Shown piece after piece: positions 16,677 through 25,002 of a DNA stretch of 64,000 bases. The translations under genes were made by a program, and so were the position numbers. The stretch lies in NCBI RefSeq assembly GCF_001905595.1, contig NZ_LIXI01000002.1, positions 372,001-436,000 on the forward strand, in the 5' to 3' direction. The stretch comes from Streptomyces sp. CB00316 (GTDB lineage: Bacteria > Actinomycetota > Actinomycetes > Streptomycetales > Streptomycetaceae). Each line of letters begins with the position of its first letter. Within the stretch, counting starts at the first letter, position 1. The notes under the pieces are model-generated. The model was not told the DNA's origin and ran no database searches. It worked only from the letters and a program-made list of their open reading frames with translations.

Positions 16677-19600
16677 ATGGGGTTCGGGGATTTCGTCCGG
16701 GACATCACGCCCGACGTCGTCGAGGACGCAGTCGAGGACGGTGTCGAGTGGGCCGGTGACCGGGTCGAGGACGCCGGGAACTGGACCGGTGACCGGCTCG
16801 ACGACGCCGGCTGGGAGTCGGGGGCGGACTGGGTCCGGGAGAAGTCCCGGTCCGTGGCGAGCCGGATGGGCGCCGAGGTCGACGAGATGGACCTCGGGCA
16901 GACCGAGGACAAGACGAAATTGATCTACGGCAGCCCGTCCGAGATCCGGTCCACCGCAACCCATCTCCGTAAGCTCCAAGGCGCGTTCGACAAGGTCGGC
17001 GGCGGGCTCAAGGGGGTGGACTCCGCCGCGCTGAAGGGGCAGGCGGCGGACGCGTTCCGGAACTCCGTGTCGATCGAGCCGCCTAAGTGGTTCAAGGCCG
17101 CCGATGCGTTCGAGAAGGCGGCGGGCGCGCTCGACTCGTTCGCGGGGACCGTGGAGTGGGCGCAGGGGCAGGCGCAGACCGCGATCGACAGGTGGAAGGC
17201 CGGGACGAAGGCGTCGGAGGAGGCCAGGGACGCGTACAACGAGAAGACGACCACGTACAACAAGGCTGTCGACGTCTATAACGCCAAACCCGCCGACGAG
17301 CGCGATCCCTCCACCCTGCCGGCGAAGCCGGGCACCTTCAGCGATCCCGGCACGGCGCGGATGAAGGAGGCGCAGGAACTGCTCGCGGAGGCTCGTAAGC
17401 AGCGCAACACGGCGGCCGAGACCGCCCGCAAGGCCGTGACGGCGGCCCGCGACACCGCCCCCCAGAAGCCGCGCTACGCCGAGCAGGCCATGGACGGACT
17501 CGCCGAGTACCAGGTCATCAAGACCCACCTCGCGGGCGGCGTCGTCAAGGGCGCGGCAGGCATTCTGACCTTCGCGCGCAGCGTCAACCCCATGGATCTG
17601 TACAACATCACCCACCCCGCCGAATACGGGCTCGCGCTCAACAACACCGCTGCCGGGCTCGTCCGGGTCGCCAACGACCCCTGGGGCACCGGCAAGCAGA
17701 TGATCGACGACTTCATGAAGGACCCCGCCGAAGGCTTCGGCCGGCTCCTCCCCGACGCCGCCCTCACCGTCGCCACCGGCGGCGCCGGGGCGGGCGTCAA
17801 GGGGGCGCGGGTGGTGAAGGAGGCCGCCGACATCGCCTCCGACGCCCGGAGAGCGGAAAACATCGCCGACGCCAGCCGCAAAGCCCCGGACAAGTGCTGC
17901 GGTCGTGAGCCGGTGGACTTCGCAACAGGACGCATGCTGCTGGCCGAAACCGACGTCACCCTGCCGACCGGGCTCCCGCTGGACTTCCGCCGAGCCTACG
18001 AGTCGTCGTATCGGGCGGGCCGCTGGTTCGGCCCCACCTGGTCGTCCACCATCGACCAACGGCTGTCGATCGACTCTTTGGGCGTAGTTTTCCACGGTGA
18101 GGACAACCTGCTGCTGGCTTTCCCCCACCCGGCGCCCGGGCTGGCGGTGTTCGCCGAAGCCGGACCTCGCTGGCCGCTGGAGCGTCATGCCGACGGCAGC
18201 TATGTCCTCACCGATCCGAGCACGGGACACATACGAAACTTCCTGCCCCCGCCCGGTGCAGTTCCAGGAGGGAACGGGACAGCTCTTCTGGCGGATGTGG
18301 TGGACCGCAACGGCAACACCATCACCGCCGACTACGACGACGAGGGCACGCCGCTCTCTCTCACTCACTCCTGTGGATACCGGCTCACCTTCACCGCCGA
18401 AGGTGGACGGATCACTTCGCTGCGACTGGCTGACACCGAGTCGGCCTGCGCAGCCGACGACGGCGTGAGTGACGCCGGCACCAACCTCGTCCGTTACGGC
18501 TACCGGAATGGTCTTCTCACCGAAGTCACCCGATCATCGGGCCTTCCGATGTCCTTCGAATACGACGCCGAAAGCCGGATGACGGCATGGACCGACACCA
18601 ACGGCTCCCGATTCGTCTTCGCCTACGACGAGCACGACCGTTGTGTGACGCAGACCGGCGAAGAGGGCCATCTGCGATCGGACTTCCACTACTCGCAGCC
18701 CGACCCCGAGACGGGTCTGCGCACCACCACCGTCACAGACTCTCTCGGCCACATTTGGCGCTACACGGTGAACAACCGACTCCAGGTGATCGCTGAAACC
18801 GACCCCACCGGCGCTGTCGTCCGTACCACCTACGACCGTTTCAACCGGCTGCTGACGCGCACCGATCCACTGGGCGCGACAACCGCATTCGAGTATGACG
18901 ACATCGGATGCCTGACCCTCATCACTCGTGCTGACGGCAGACAGATGCGAGCCACCCACAACGACTTGGGACTGGTTACCGAGCTGGTCCAAGAGGATGG
19001 AGCCTGCTGGAAGCAGGAGTTCGACAAGCGGGGAAATCGGCTTCGCGTCACCGATCCGGGCGGGCGAACCACGCACTATTCTCACAACCCCCTGGGCGAC
19101 CTCATCTCGGTCACCGACGCGCTAGGGGCTACAACGCGAATGCGACGGAACCCGGCCGGTCTGCTCATCGAGCGAATGGACCCGAGCGGCGGTATCACCC
19201 TGTACCGCAGGGACGCCTTCGGCCGGATTACCGAACTCGTCGACGCGGACGGCACCGTGACCGCTTTCGAGTGGTCCGTCGAGGGCAGGCCAACCCGCCG
19301 TACCAGTCCCGACGGCACAACCGAGGTATGGGTATACGACGGAGAAGGAAACTGCACGAGCCACACGGACGCCATGGGCCGGACCACCCGGTTTGAATAC
19401 ACTCATTTCGATCTGCTGGCGGCTCGGATCGATCCGGACGGCGCTCGATACGAATTCGACCATGACACCGAGTTGCGCTTGACGATGGTGAAGAACCCAC
19501 AAGGTCTCAGCTGGTCGTACGTGTACGACAGTGCGGGTCGGCTGACGGCCGAGACCGACTTCGACGGGCGAACGACACATTACGAGGTCGACGCTCTGGG

Positions 19601-21383
19601 CCGGATTTCCACCCGAATCAGCCCTCTCGGCCGGGCCATCCGCTATGAGCGGGACAACCTTGGACGAGTGATCAGCAAGAATGCGGCGGGCGATGTCACG
19701 GCCTACTCCTATGATCCGGCAGGCAGGCTGCTCCAGGCGCATTCCCCGAGCAGCGAGCTGATCTATCAGTACGACCGCGAAGGCCGGGTGAAGACCGAGC
19801 TCGTCGACGGGCGTACCGTCACGTACGCGTACGACGCGGTCGGACGACGTACAAGCCGGATCACACCCGGTGGTCAGCGCACTTCATACACCTACGACGC
19901 CGCAGGTCGGCCCGCTCGGCTCAGCTCCGGAAATCACGAGTTCGACTTCACCCGCGACAAGTCAGGTCGCGAACTCTCCCGTCGGATCGGCGAGACTCTG
20001 ACTCTCACCTCGGTACGGGACGACTCAGGCCGAGTCGCCGAGCAGGCGATCTCAGCCGGCGGGCGCACCGTCAATCGCCGACGCTATACGTACAGCGGGG
20101 ACGGTCATCTGACGGAGATCGACGACGAACTGAACGGACAGCGCCGTTTTGACCTGGATCCGGTAGGCCGGGTCACCGCGGTCACCGCCTCCGGGTGGGT
20201 CGAGTCGTACCTCTACGACAGGAGTGGCAATCAGACCACCGCTGCCTGGCCGGACCAGCACGCCGGTCCGGAGTCCCGGGGTACCCGCGAGTACAGTGGC
20301 ACACGAATTGTCCGCGCCGGCGCCTACCGCTACGAATACGACGGCGCGGGACGTCTGAGCCGGCGTTCCAAGACCCGGCTGTCCCGCCCACGGGACACCT
20401 GGTGCTACTCCTACGACCCGGAAGACCGGCTCACCGAGGTCGTCACCCCCGACGGCACGGTCTGGCGCTATCGCTACGATCCGCTGGGCCGCCGTACACG
20501 TAAAGAGCGGCTGACTCCCGACGGTGAAACCGTGTTGGAGCACACCGACTTCACGTGGGACGGGACGGTTCTCGCAGAGGAGACCACGGCCCGTGCTGGA
20601 GGGTCCCGCACGGTCACACTCACCTGGGACCATCAGGGCCTCACGCCCATCGCCCAGACGGAACGGCTCACGGACTCGGTGAGCCAGTGCGAGATCGACA
20701 CACGGTTCTTCGCCATTGCCACAGACCTCATCGGCACCCCCACCGAGCTCTTGGACGACCAGGGCGGTATAGCTTGGCGCAGCCGCACCACCTTGTGGGG
20801 CACCACTACATGGAACGCCGACGCTGCCGCATATACGCCGCTGCGGTTCCCAGGTCAGTATTACGACCCCGAGACGGGCCTCCATTACAACTACCACCGC
20901 TATTACGACCCGGAAACGGCCCGCTACACCACCCCCGACCCGCTCGGTCTTGCTCCGTCCCCCAACCCCGCCGCCTACGTGCACAACCCGCACACGTGGA
21001 GCGATCCGCTCGGCCTGTCGCCCTACGAGAACAACGGCGGACTCGGCCAGTTGGTCAAGGTGCACAAGCCGGACCCTGCAGCCGATGCGTTGGCCGAGCG
21101 GCTCGGCGGTGAATCTCGGGTCAAATTTGAGAACGATCCGAAGGGGCGTGAAATCGATGCAATCAGCGATGAATACGTCGCACAGTCGAAGCCGGGAGGA
21201 ATGCAGATGGGAAGCGCTCTGCGAAACCAAGCGAAGGCGACTTTCGAGTATGCTATACAATCCGGCCGGACACCGTACTTCCACTTCGACGGCGAACCAG
21301 GACCTGGCGTGGTCAACAAGCTGAAGGAGTACGGCCGCCGCTATGGAATCGAACCCGTCATCGACACCACACCCCTGGAGTGA
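16677..21383 (+). CDS. RHS/YD-repeat polymorphic toxin with restriction-endonuclease-fold tip
   Basis: 1568 aa. Residues ~80-180 form a WXG-like type VII secretion domain (SPSEIRSTATHLRKLQGAF, ALKGQAADAFR). A helical linker follows. DUF6531-type RHS entry starts near residue 415 (PVDFATGRMLLAETDVTLP). Around 40 YD repeats (YDxxGR, DPLGR) run to about residue 1420. The RHS core closes with YYDPETGLHYNYHRYYDPE and DPLGL. The C-terminal ~130 residues are the toxin: REIDAISDEYVAQSKP carries the D...ExxxQ/K pattern of restriction-endonuclease-fold toxins, so DNA cleavage in a competitor is inferred. A cognate immunity gene follows directly. Confidence 0.88.
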   Translation: MGFGDFVRDITPDVVEDAVEDGVEWAGDRVEDAGNWTGDRLDDAGWESGADWVREKSRSVASRMGAEVDEMDLGQTEDKTKLIYGSPSEIRSTATHLRKLQGAFDKVGGGLKGVDSAALKGQAADAFRNSVSIEPPKWFKAADAFEKAAGALDSFAGTVEWAQGQAQTAIDRWKAGTKASEEARDAYNEKTTTYNKAVDVYNAKPADERDPSTLPAKPGTFSDPGTARMKEAQELLAEARKQRNTAAETARKAVTAARDTAPQKPRYAEQAMDGLAEYQVIKTHLAGGVVKGAAGILTFARSVNPMDLYNITHPAEYGLALNNTAAGLVRVANDPWGTGKQMIDDFMKDPAEGFGRLLPDAALTVATGGAGAGVKGARVVKEAADIASDARRAENIADASRKAPDKCCGREPVDFATGRMLLAETDVTLPTGLPLDFRRAYESSYRAGRWFGPTWSSTIDQRLSIDSLGVVFHGEDNLLLAFPHPAPGLAVFAEAGPRWPLERHADGSYVLTDPSTGHIRNFLPPPGAVPGGNGTALLADVVDRNGNTITADYDDEGTPLSLTHSCGYRLTFTAEGGRITSLRLADTESACAADDGVSDAGTNLVRYGYRNGLLTEVTRSSGLPMSFEYDAESRMTAWTDTNGSRFVFAYDEHDRCVTQTGEEGHLRSDFHYSQPDPETGLRTTTVTDSLGHIWRYTVNNRLQVIAETDPTGAVVRTTYDRFNRLLTRTDPLGATTAFEYDDIGCLTLITRADGRQMRATHNDLGLVTELVQEDGACWKQEFDKRGNRLRVTDPGGRTTHYSHNPLGDLISVTDALGATTRMRRNPAGLLIERMDPSGGITLYRRDAFGRITELVDADGTVTAFEWSVEGRPTRRTSPDGTTEVWVYDGEGNCTSHTDAMGRTTRFEYTHFDLLAARIDPDGARYEFDHDTELRLTMVKNPQGLSWSYVYDSAGRLTAETDFDGRTTHYEVDALGRISTRISPLGRAIRYERDNLGRVISKNAAGDVTAYSYDPAGRLLQAHSPSSELIYQYDREGRVKTELVDGRTVTYAYDAVGRRTSRITPGGQRTSYTYDAAGRPARLSSGNHEFDFTRDKSGRELSRRIGETLTLTSVRDDSGRVAEQAISAGGRTVNRRRYTYSGDGHLTEIDDELNGQRRFDLDPVGRVTAVTASGWVESYLYDRSGNQTTAAWPDQHAGPESRGTREYSGTRIVRAGAYRYEYDGAGRLSRRSKTRLSRPRDTWCYSYDPEDRLTEVVTPDGTVWRYRYDPLGRRTRKERLTPDGETVLEHTDFTWDGTVLAEETTARAGGSRTVTLTWDHQGLTPIAQTERLTDSVSQCEIDTRFFAIATDLIGTPTELLDDQGGIAWRSRTTLWGTTTWNADAAAYTPLRFPGQYYDPETGLHYNYHRYYDPETARYTTPDPLGLAPSPNPAAYVHNPHTWSDPLGLSPYENNGGLGQLVKVHKPDPAADALAERLGGESRVKFENDPKGREIDAISDEYVAQSKPGGMQMGSALRNQAKATFEYAIQSGRTPYFHFDGEPGPGVVNKLKEYGRRYGIEPVIDTTPLE

Positions 21384-21388
21384 GAGCC

Positions 21389-21784
21389 GTGTACGAATTT
21401 CACGGTTGGTTCGGCATTGCCGAGTCGCCCGAAGAATCGGATGCCGGAAATCTTGATGCGGGAATTGCGGAACTGAGTGCGAAGATCAGGAATATCGACT
21501 GGGCTACCGGCGAAGTCGCTCTGAAAACGCACAACGGCGAGTTCTTCGTCATTGCCAACGGGCTGATGAATCGCCGCCGTGACGAGGCAGAGGAGCTGGA
21601 CGAACTCCTTCACCATATCTGTGCCCGCTTCCCCGGGTCCTGGGGACTGCTCTACGAACGTTCACCTGAAATGGAGACACCTCCAGGGCAGGGCGCCTTT
21701 CGCGTTCGAGTGATGGCCAGGGGACAAATCCACCTTCGTTTGGACCCTTTTCTATCACCCGTGCAGCCGGTCATCGAAGACTGA
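21389..21784 (+). CDS. Imm7-type immunity protein
   Basis: 131 aa. The GTG at 21389 (MYEFHGWFGIAESP) is preferred: it has GGAG 8 nt upstream and gives the YEFHGW N-terminus typical of Imm7. An in-frame GTG at 21380 overlaps the toxin stop. The protein is soluble and acidic, with the conserved-type segments GWFGI, GEFFVIANGLMNRR and WGLLYERSPE. It should bind and block the toxin tip encoded 5 bp upstream. It is the last gene before tRNA-fragment copy C. Confidence 0.75.
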   Translation: MYEFHGWFGIAESPEESDAGNLDAGIAELSAKIRNIDWATGEVALKTHNGEFFVIANGLMNRRRDEAEELDELLHHICARFPGSWGLLYERSPEMETPPGQGAFRVRVMARGQIHLRLDPFLSPVQPVIED

Positions 21785-21921
21785 CCCAGGTCCAGAGCGG
21801 ATGCGCCCGGCCATAGAGGCGATGAGGCCCCCTCGCTGCCCCACTCGGCCCGTACGACATGCAAGGTCCAGCCGGTCCGGCCGACTTGGCCGTAAGGGCC
21901 CTTCGGCCTTACCCTCCGCTC

Positions 21922-22047
21922 GTGCCCCATCCGTGCCCAGCAGAGCGGGCAACAGCGGTCAGGTGCGGTCTCCACAGACCATAGCCATCTAAACCGTCTC
22001 GCGGGAAAGCACAGGTCAGAGCCGCTTCGGTGGCTCAAGAACCGCTG
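21922..22047 (+). repeat. Conserved ~125-bp block before copy C
   Basis: Opens GTGCCCCATCCGTGCCCAGC, then agagcgggcaacagcggtcagg, and ends with GGGAAAGCACAGGTCAGAG and aagaaccgctg. Near identical in layout to the blocks before B, D, E and H. Confidence 0.6.
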
Positions 22048-22092
22048 ATTCCCAAGCTCAGAGCGCGAGTTCGATTCTCGTCACCCGCTCCA
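22048..22092 (+). repeat. tRNA-Gly(CCC)-like 3' fragment, copy C, with CCA
   Basis: Same TTCCCAA loop, T-arm and CACCCGCTCCA end as copy B, here with the encoded CCA. No 5' half is present. Confidence 0.8.
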
Positions 22093-22097
22093 CATGA

Positions 22098-22124
22098 AAG
22101 CCCCTGGCCGTCGGCCAGGGGCTT
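22098..22124 (+). terminator. Hairpin after copy C
   Basis: Perfect 12-bp stem AAGCCCCTGGCC/GGCCAGGGGCTT with a 3-nt loop, followed by CTTCGTT. A strong factor-independent terminator by shape. Confidence 0.75.
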
Positions 22125-22189
22125 CTTCGTTCGGGTCACCTCGGATGCGTCCGGTCGGCTTCGGTGGCCTCTCCCTGGATAATCGACGT

Positions 22190-22537
22190 ATGGCATCACA
22201 GCCCAGTCCTTCTGATCTCCGCCGTGCCAAGTACGCCCGGCGAACGCCTGCAGCACTCTCCGAGCTTGTCGGCCCCGAGCACGGCACGGTGCGCCTGCCC
22301 CTTCACCTGGCATGGTCGGGGCTGACCACGTTCGACCTCGACCAGCCCCGGCTGCGGATGAGCTATTACCGCATCGTGTTGGCCGAGGGCCAGCACGACG
22401 ACCTGGTCCGGTTCCTCAATCGCGGCCTCCTCGTCAGCTTGTGGCCCACACTGCGCACACTGATCAGCCGTGATGTCCGTGAAGTCTGGGAACACTCCTT
22501 CGACGAGCTGGCTCACAGCGCCCAGGCTGCTGCGTGA
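22190..22537 (+). CDS. Putative antitoxin partner of the nucleotidyltransferase
   Basis: 115 aa from an ATG only 9 nt after a GATAAT sequence at 22175-22180, which could be a -10 box for a leaderless transcript. The protein is basic at the N-terminus (DLRRAKYARR) and helical at the C-terminus; LAWSGLTTFDLDQPRLRMSYYRIVLAEG is its most ordered-looking part. I recognise no named domain. Overlap with the next gene (GTGA) and position before an AbiEii-type toxin make it the likely antitoxin or regulator. Confidence 0.6.
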   Translation: MASQPSPSDLRRAKYARRTPAALSELVGPEHGTVRLPLHLAWSGLTTFDLDQPRLRMSYYRIVLAEGQHDDLVRFLNRGLLVSLWPTLRTLISRDVREVWEHSFDELAHSAQAAA

Positions 22538-23205
22538 ACCTCACCGACCTGCACCGTCGCCTGCTGGCGGATGTACTCGCCGTGGGCGGTGCCTACCCTC
22601 TGGCCCTTACCGGCGGCTACGCAGTTCAGGCACACGGCCTGGTCGACCGGCTCAGCCAGGACCTCGACGTAGCGACCGAGAACCCCGATCGCATGGAGGA
22701 CATTGCTACTGCCGTGCGCGCCGGCCTGGAACAACACGGGTGGCAGGTCAGCGCTCTGGAGACAGACCCCCTCTCCGCACGCCTGATCGTCACCGATCCC
22801 GTCAGTCACGAAGAGTGCGGGGTCGACATCCTCAAGGAAGCGCTCTGGCGACCGCCCGTACACACCGAGCACGGATTGGTGCTGTCCCTCGAAGATGTCG
22901 TCGGAACCAAAGTCCGCGCACTCTTCGACCGCGGACTCGCCAGGGACCTGATCGACGTACAGGCTGCCGCGAACCGCTGGAGCCATGTCGAACTCGAAGA
23001 ACTCGGTCGGCGCCACGCCCGCGACTCCTTCGACCTGAGCGAGCTCCAAGCGCGACTGGGTGGAGCCGACTGGATCGACGACACGGAATTTGCCGCCTAC
23101 GGACTCGACGAACGAGCGATCACCGGGCTGCGTCAGTGGGCACAGGCATGGGCCACCGACATCGGCGAACGGCTCCAAGAGCTGGAGACTCCGCACGAAG
23201 ACTGA
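22534..23205 (+). CDS. AbiEii/AbiGii-family nucleotidyltransferase toxin
   Basis: 223 aa, GTG overlapping the upstream stop. LTGGYAVQAHGLVDRLSQDLDV is the nucleotidyltransferase signature GG(x)nSxDxD. ECGVDIL supplies the third acidic position, and LEDVVGTKVRALFDRGLARDLIDV is the helical part common to AbiEii/MenT-type enzymes. Family toxins transfer nucleotides to tRNA or proteins and stop growth; the target here is unknown. With its partner it fills the short cassette between copies C and D. Confidence 0.8.
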   Translation: MNLTDLHRRLLADVLAVGGAYPLALTGGYAVQAHGLVDRLSQDLDVATENPDRMEDIATAVRAGLEQHGWQVSALETDPLSARLIVTDPVSHEECGVDILKEALWRPPVHTEHGLVLSLEDVVGTKVRALFDRGLARDLIDVQAAANRWSHVELEELGRRHARDSFDLSELQARLGGADWIDDTEFAAYGLDERAITGLRQWAQAWATDIGERLQELETPHED

Positions 23206-23245
23206 AGGCCGCATGGAGGCCGGACGCGCTCAGCCCACGCCGACC

Positions 23246-23371
23246 GTGCCCCATCCGTGCCCAGCAGAGCGGATAACAGCGGTCGGATACGGTCTCAGAG
23301 ACCCGGGGAACATCCGCTTGCCCGCTGCAAAACCCCAGTTCACAGCCCCTCTACCAGCCCAAGAACCGCTG
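23246..23371 (+). repeat. Conserved ~125-bp block before copy D
   Basis: Opens GTGCCCCATCCGTGCCCAGC with agagcggataacagcggtcgg after it. The middle has diverged, but the length to the tRNA fragment (125 bp) is kept and it ends aagaaccgct. Confidence 0.6.
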
Positions 23372-23415
23372 ATTCCCAAGCTCAGAGCGCGAGTTCGATT
23401 CTCGTCACCCGCTCT
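23372..23415 (+). repeat. tRNA-Gly(CCC)-like 3' fragment, copy D
   Basis: Identical to copy B through the T-arm and acceptor strand, ending GCTCT in place of GCTCC. No 5' half. Confidence 0.8.
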
Positions 23416-23421
23416 CCAATG

Positions 23422-23448
23422 AAGGCCCTGGTCGATGACCGGGGCCTT
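23422..23448 (+). terminator. Hairpin after copy D
   Basis: Stem AAGGCCCTGGTC/GACCGGGGCCTT with one G-T pair and a 3-nt loop, followed by TTCG. Confidence 0.65.
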
Positions 23449-23581
23449 TCGCTTGCCCTCCAGCGGCGTCGGTCCAAATCCTTGCCCCGCAGTGGACTGC
23501 CGGAGAGCGGCCGCTCTGTCATCGCCCGACGCATGCGGTCGCAACCATCAAGGCAGGGCCTGTAACTCAAGCCGATCCTCG

Positions 23582-23595
23582 CATACTCCAGTATG
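23582..23595. promoter_or_regulatory. Palindromic operator candidate before vapB
   Basis: Perfect inverted repeat CATACT-CC-AGTATG, ending 9 nt before the antitoxin start at 23605. Ribbon-helix-helix antitoxins usually bind such palindromes at their own promoter, so autorepression is likely. It is an A/T-rich spot in GC-rich DNA. Confidence 0.55.
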
Positions 23596-23604
23596 ATTGG
23601 ACTT

Positions 23605-23853
23605 ATGTCCTCGACGACTCGCATCACCGTCACTCTCCCCAGCGACCAGGTGGCGGAGCTCCGCAAGCTCACGGACAACGTCTCCGGCTACGTGGCGGAA
23701 GCCGTGGCCCGCCAGATCCGGCACCAGCTCCTGGGCGACGACCTCCGTCGACATGAGGAGGAGCATGGGCCCTTCAGCGACGAGGAGCTCTCCGAGGCCC
23801 GCGCGAAGATCTTCGGCTCCGCCGGCACCTCCAAAGGCGCGGACGCCGCGTGA
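23605..23853 (+). CDS. VapB-type ribbon-helix-helix antitoxin
   Basis: 82 aa. The N-terminus STTRITVTLPSDQVAELRKL is a classic RHH strand and helix, and NVSGYVAEAVARQIRHQLL the second helix. The acidic tail (EEEHGPFSDEELSEAR) would wrap the toxin. An ATG at 23593 lies inside the operator, so 23605 is preferred. The stop overlaps the toxin start as GTGA, which couples translation. Confidence 0.8.
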   Translation: MSSTTRITVTLPSDQVAELRKLTDNVSGYVAEAVARQIRHQLLGDDLRRHEEEHGPFSDEELSEARAKIFGSAGTSKGADAA

Positions 23854-24251
23854 GCGAGCGCATCGAGACCGTCGTCCTGGACTCGGAAGGGCTCTCCGCC
23901 TGGATCTCGCAGGACCGTAAGCTTCTCGCGATGCTGCAGGTCTTCCACGACATGGGAGCCGACCTGGTGATCGGGGCCAACACCATCGTCGAAGTCACGC
24001 ACTCCCGCACCAACATGCCCCGTCTGAACTGGGCCCTCTCCCGCGTCAAGGTGGAGCCGGTCACCGAACAAGCGGCGAAGGCGGCAGCGGAACTCCTCAA
24101 AGGGGCTGGGCTGCACGGGCACAAGTACGCCATCGACGCCACGGTCGCCGAGGTCGCCCTGCGTCAGCCGAAACCCGTCGCCCTCCTGACCTCCGACAGC
24201 GACGACATGACCAAACTCTGCGGAGACCAGGTCCGCATCATCCCTCTCTGA
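23850..24251 (+). CDS. VapC-type PIN-domain ribonuclease toxin
   Basis: 133 aa. PIN acidic residues are in place: Asp in VVLDSEGLSAWI, Glu in NTIVEVTHSR, Asp in YAIDATVAEVAL and Asp in LLTSDSDDM. PIN toxins cleave tRNA or rRNA with Mg2+. It pairs with the RHH antitoxin just upstream and lies between copies D and E. A relic of a close relative lies at 15070-15205. Confidence 0.82.
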   Translation: MSERIETVVLDSEGLSAWISQDRKLLAMLQVFHDMGADLVIGANTIVEVTHSRTNMPRLNWALSRVKVEPVTEQAAKAAAELLKGAGLHGHKYAIDATVAEVALRQPKPVALLTSDSDDMTKLCGDQVRIIPL

Positions 24252-24305
24252 CGCGCCGGCCCACACCGAGCGCGCCCTGGCAAGGTCCGCCGCACCGCTA
24301 CCCTC

Positions 24306-24431
24306 GTGCCCCATCCGTGCCCAGCAGAGCGGACAACAGCGGTCAGGTACAGCTTCCAGAGACCATGGAAACCCAAACTCCCTCATGGGAAAGCGCAGGT
24401 CATAGCCCCTCTGGCAGCCCAAGAACCGCTG
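24306..24431 (+). repeat. Conserved ~125-bp block before copy E
   Basis: Opens GTGCCCCATCCGTGCCCAGC, then agagcggacaacagcggtcagg. The 50 bp before it and the end of the PIN gene also align with the region before copy B, so the shared unit is larger than the block itself. Confidence 0.65.
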
Positions 24432-24476
24432 ATTCCCAAGCTCAGAGCGCGAGTTCGATTCTCGTCACCCGCTCCA
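24432..24476 (+). repeat. tRNA-Gly(CCC)-like 3' fragment, copy E, with CCA
   Basis: Same sequence as copy C including the encoded CCA. No 5' half is present. Confidence 0.8.
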
Positions 24477-24482
24477 TGAAAA

Positions 24483-24507
24483 AGCCCCGGGCCAGCGGCC
24501 TGGGGCT
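24483..24507 (+). terminator. Hairpin after copy E
   Basis: Stem AGCCCCGGGCC/GGCCTGGGGCT with one G-T pair and loop AGC. Confidence 0.65.
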
Positions 24508-25002
24508 GAGTCGTTGTCTTACCTGTCACGGCCTGCCTTGCCCTCCGCATGCCCCAACTCTCGGGAATGCCCTGCTCGGACGGCTGGCCGTGCACCACAC
24601 GCACCACCTGGGGTCGGATGCCTCCTGGATGCCGCCCCCTTGAGGTCCGGACGAATCCGGAGCGGACGCCCGGCGCCTCTCCCCGACGTTGGGGCGCTCC
24701 GCAGCAGGCCGGGACGGCCACCGAGAATGCCCGGTCATGCCCACGGACCAGAACCTCGTTCCGCTTCTCCCGGCGCGCTCAGCGCCCGTGGTGTTCGGTG
24801 CGGGAGCGGTCATCGGTGTTCCGGGCGAGCGACCGCCTCACTCGCGTCTCACGCGCGGTACCGGGCCCTCCGAAGTCGGCGCGGGCCGGCTCGTTGGCCC
24901 GAGGCACAGGCTTTGGCAGCCAACCTGCCGACGCTAAGGTGAGGCGCCGTACTCGACGGATCGCTTCCCTGAGGGAAGACCGATCCCCTGAGGGAGGTGG
25001 GA
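24508..25002. other. Gene-free stretch before the sigma-factor fusion gene
   Basis: About 495 bp with no convincing gene in either direction. Codon bias is weak in every frame. It ends with inverted repeats (CGCTTCCCTGAGGGAAG and CCCCTGAGGGAGG near 24962-24996) that may affect expression of the next gene. Confidence 0.4.

Noticed and set aside
15546..18368. Minus-strand open frame of 940 codons opposite the toxin locus
   Set aside because: Its sequence is Arg/Gly/Val-rich shadow coding; the plus-strand SseB, WXG and RHS genes explain the region.
22021..22120. A functional tRNA-Gly gene
   Set aside because: The bases upstream of the anticodon loop cannot pair as anticodon, D or acceptor stem in any of the eight copies, so all are fragments.
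24738..24937. Small plus-strand gene before the sigma-factor fusion
   Set aside because: No ribosome binding site, weak codon bias and no recognisable domain.
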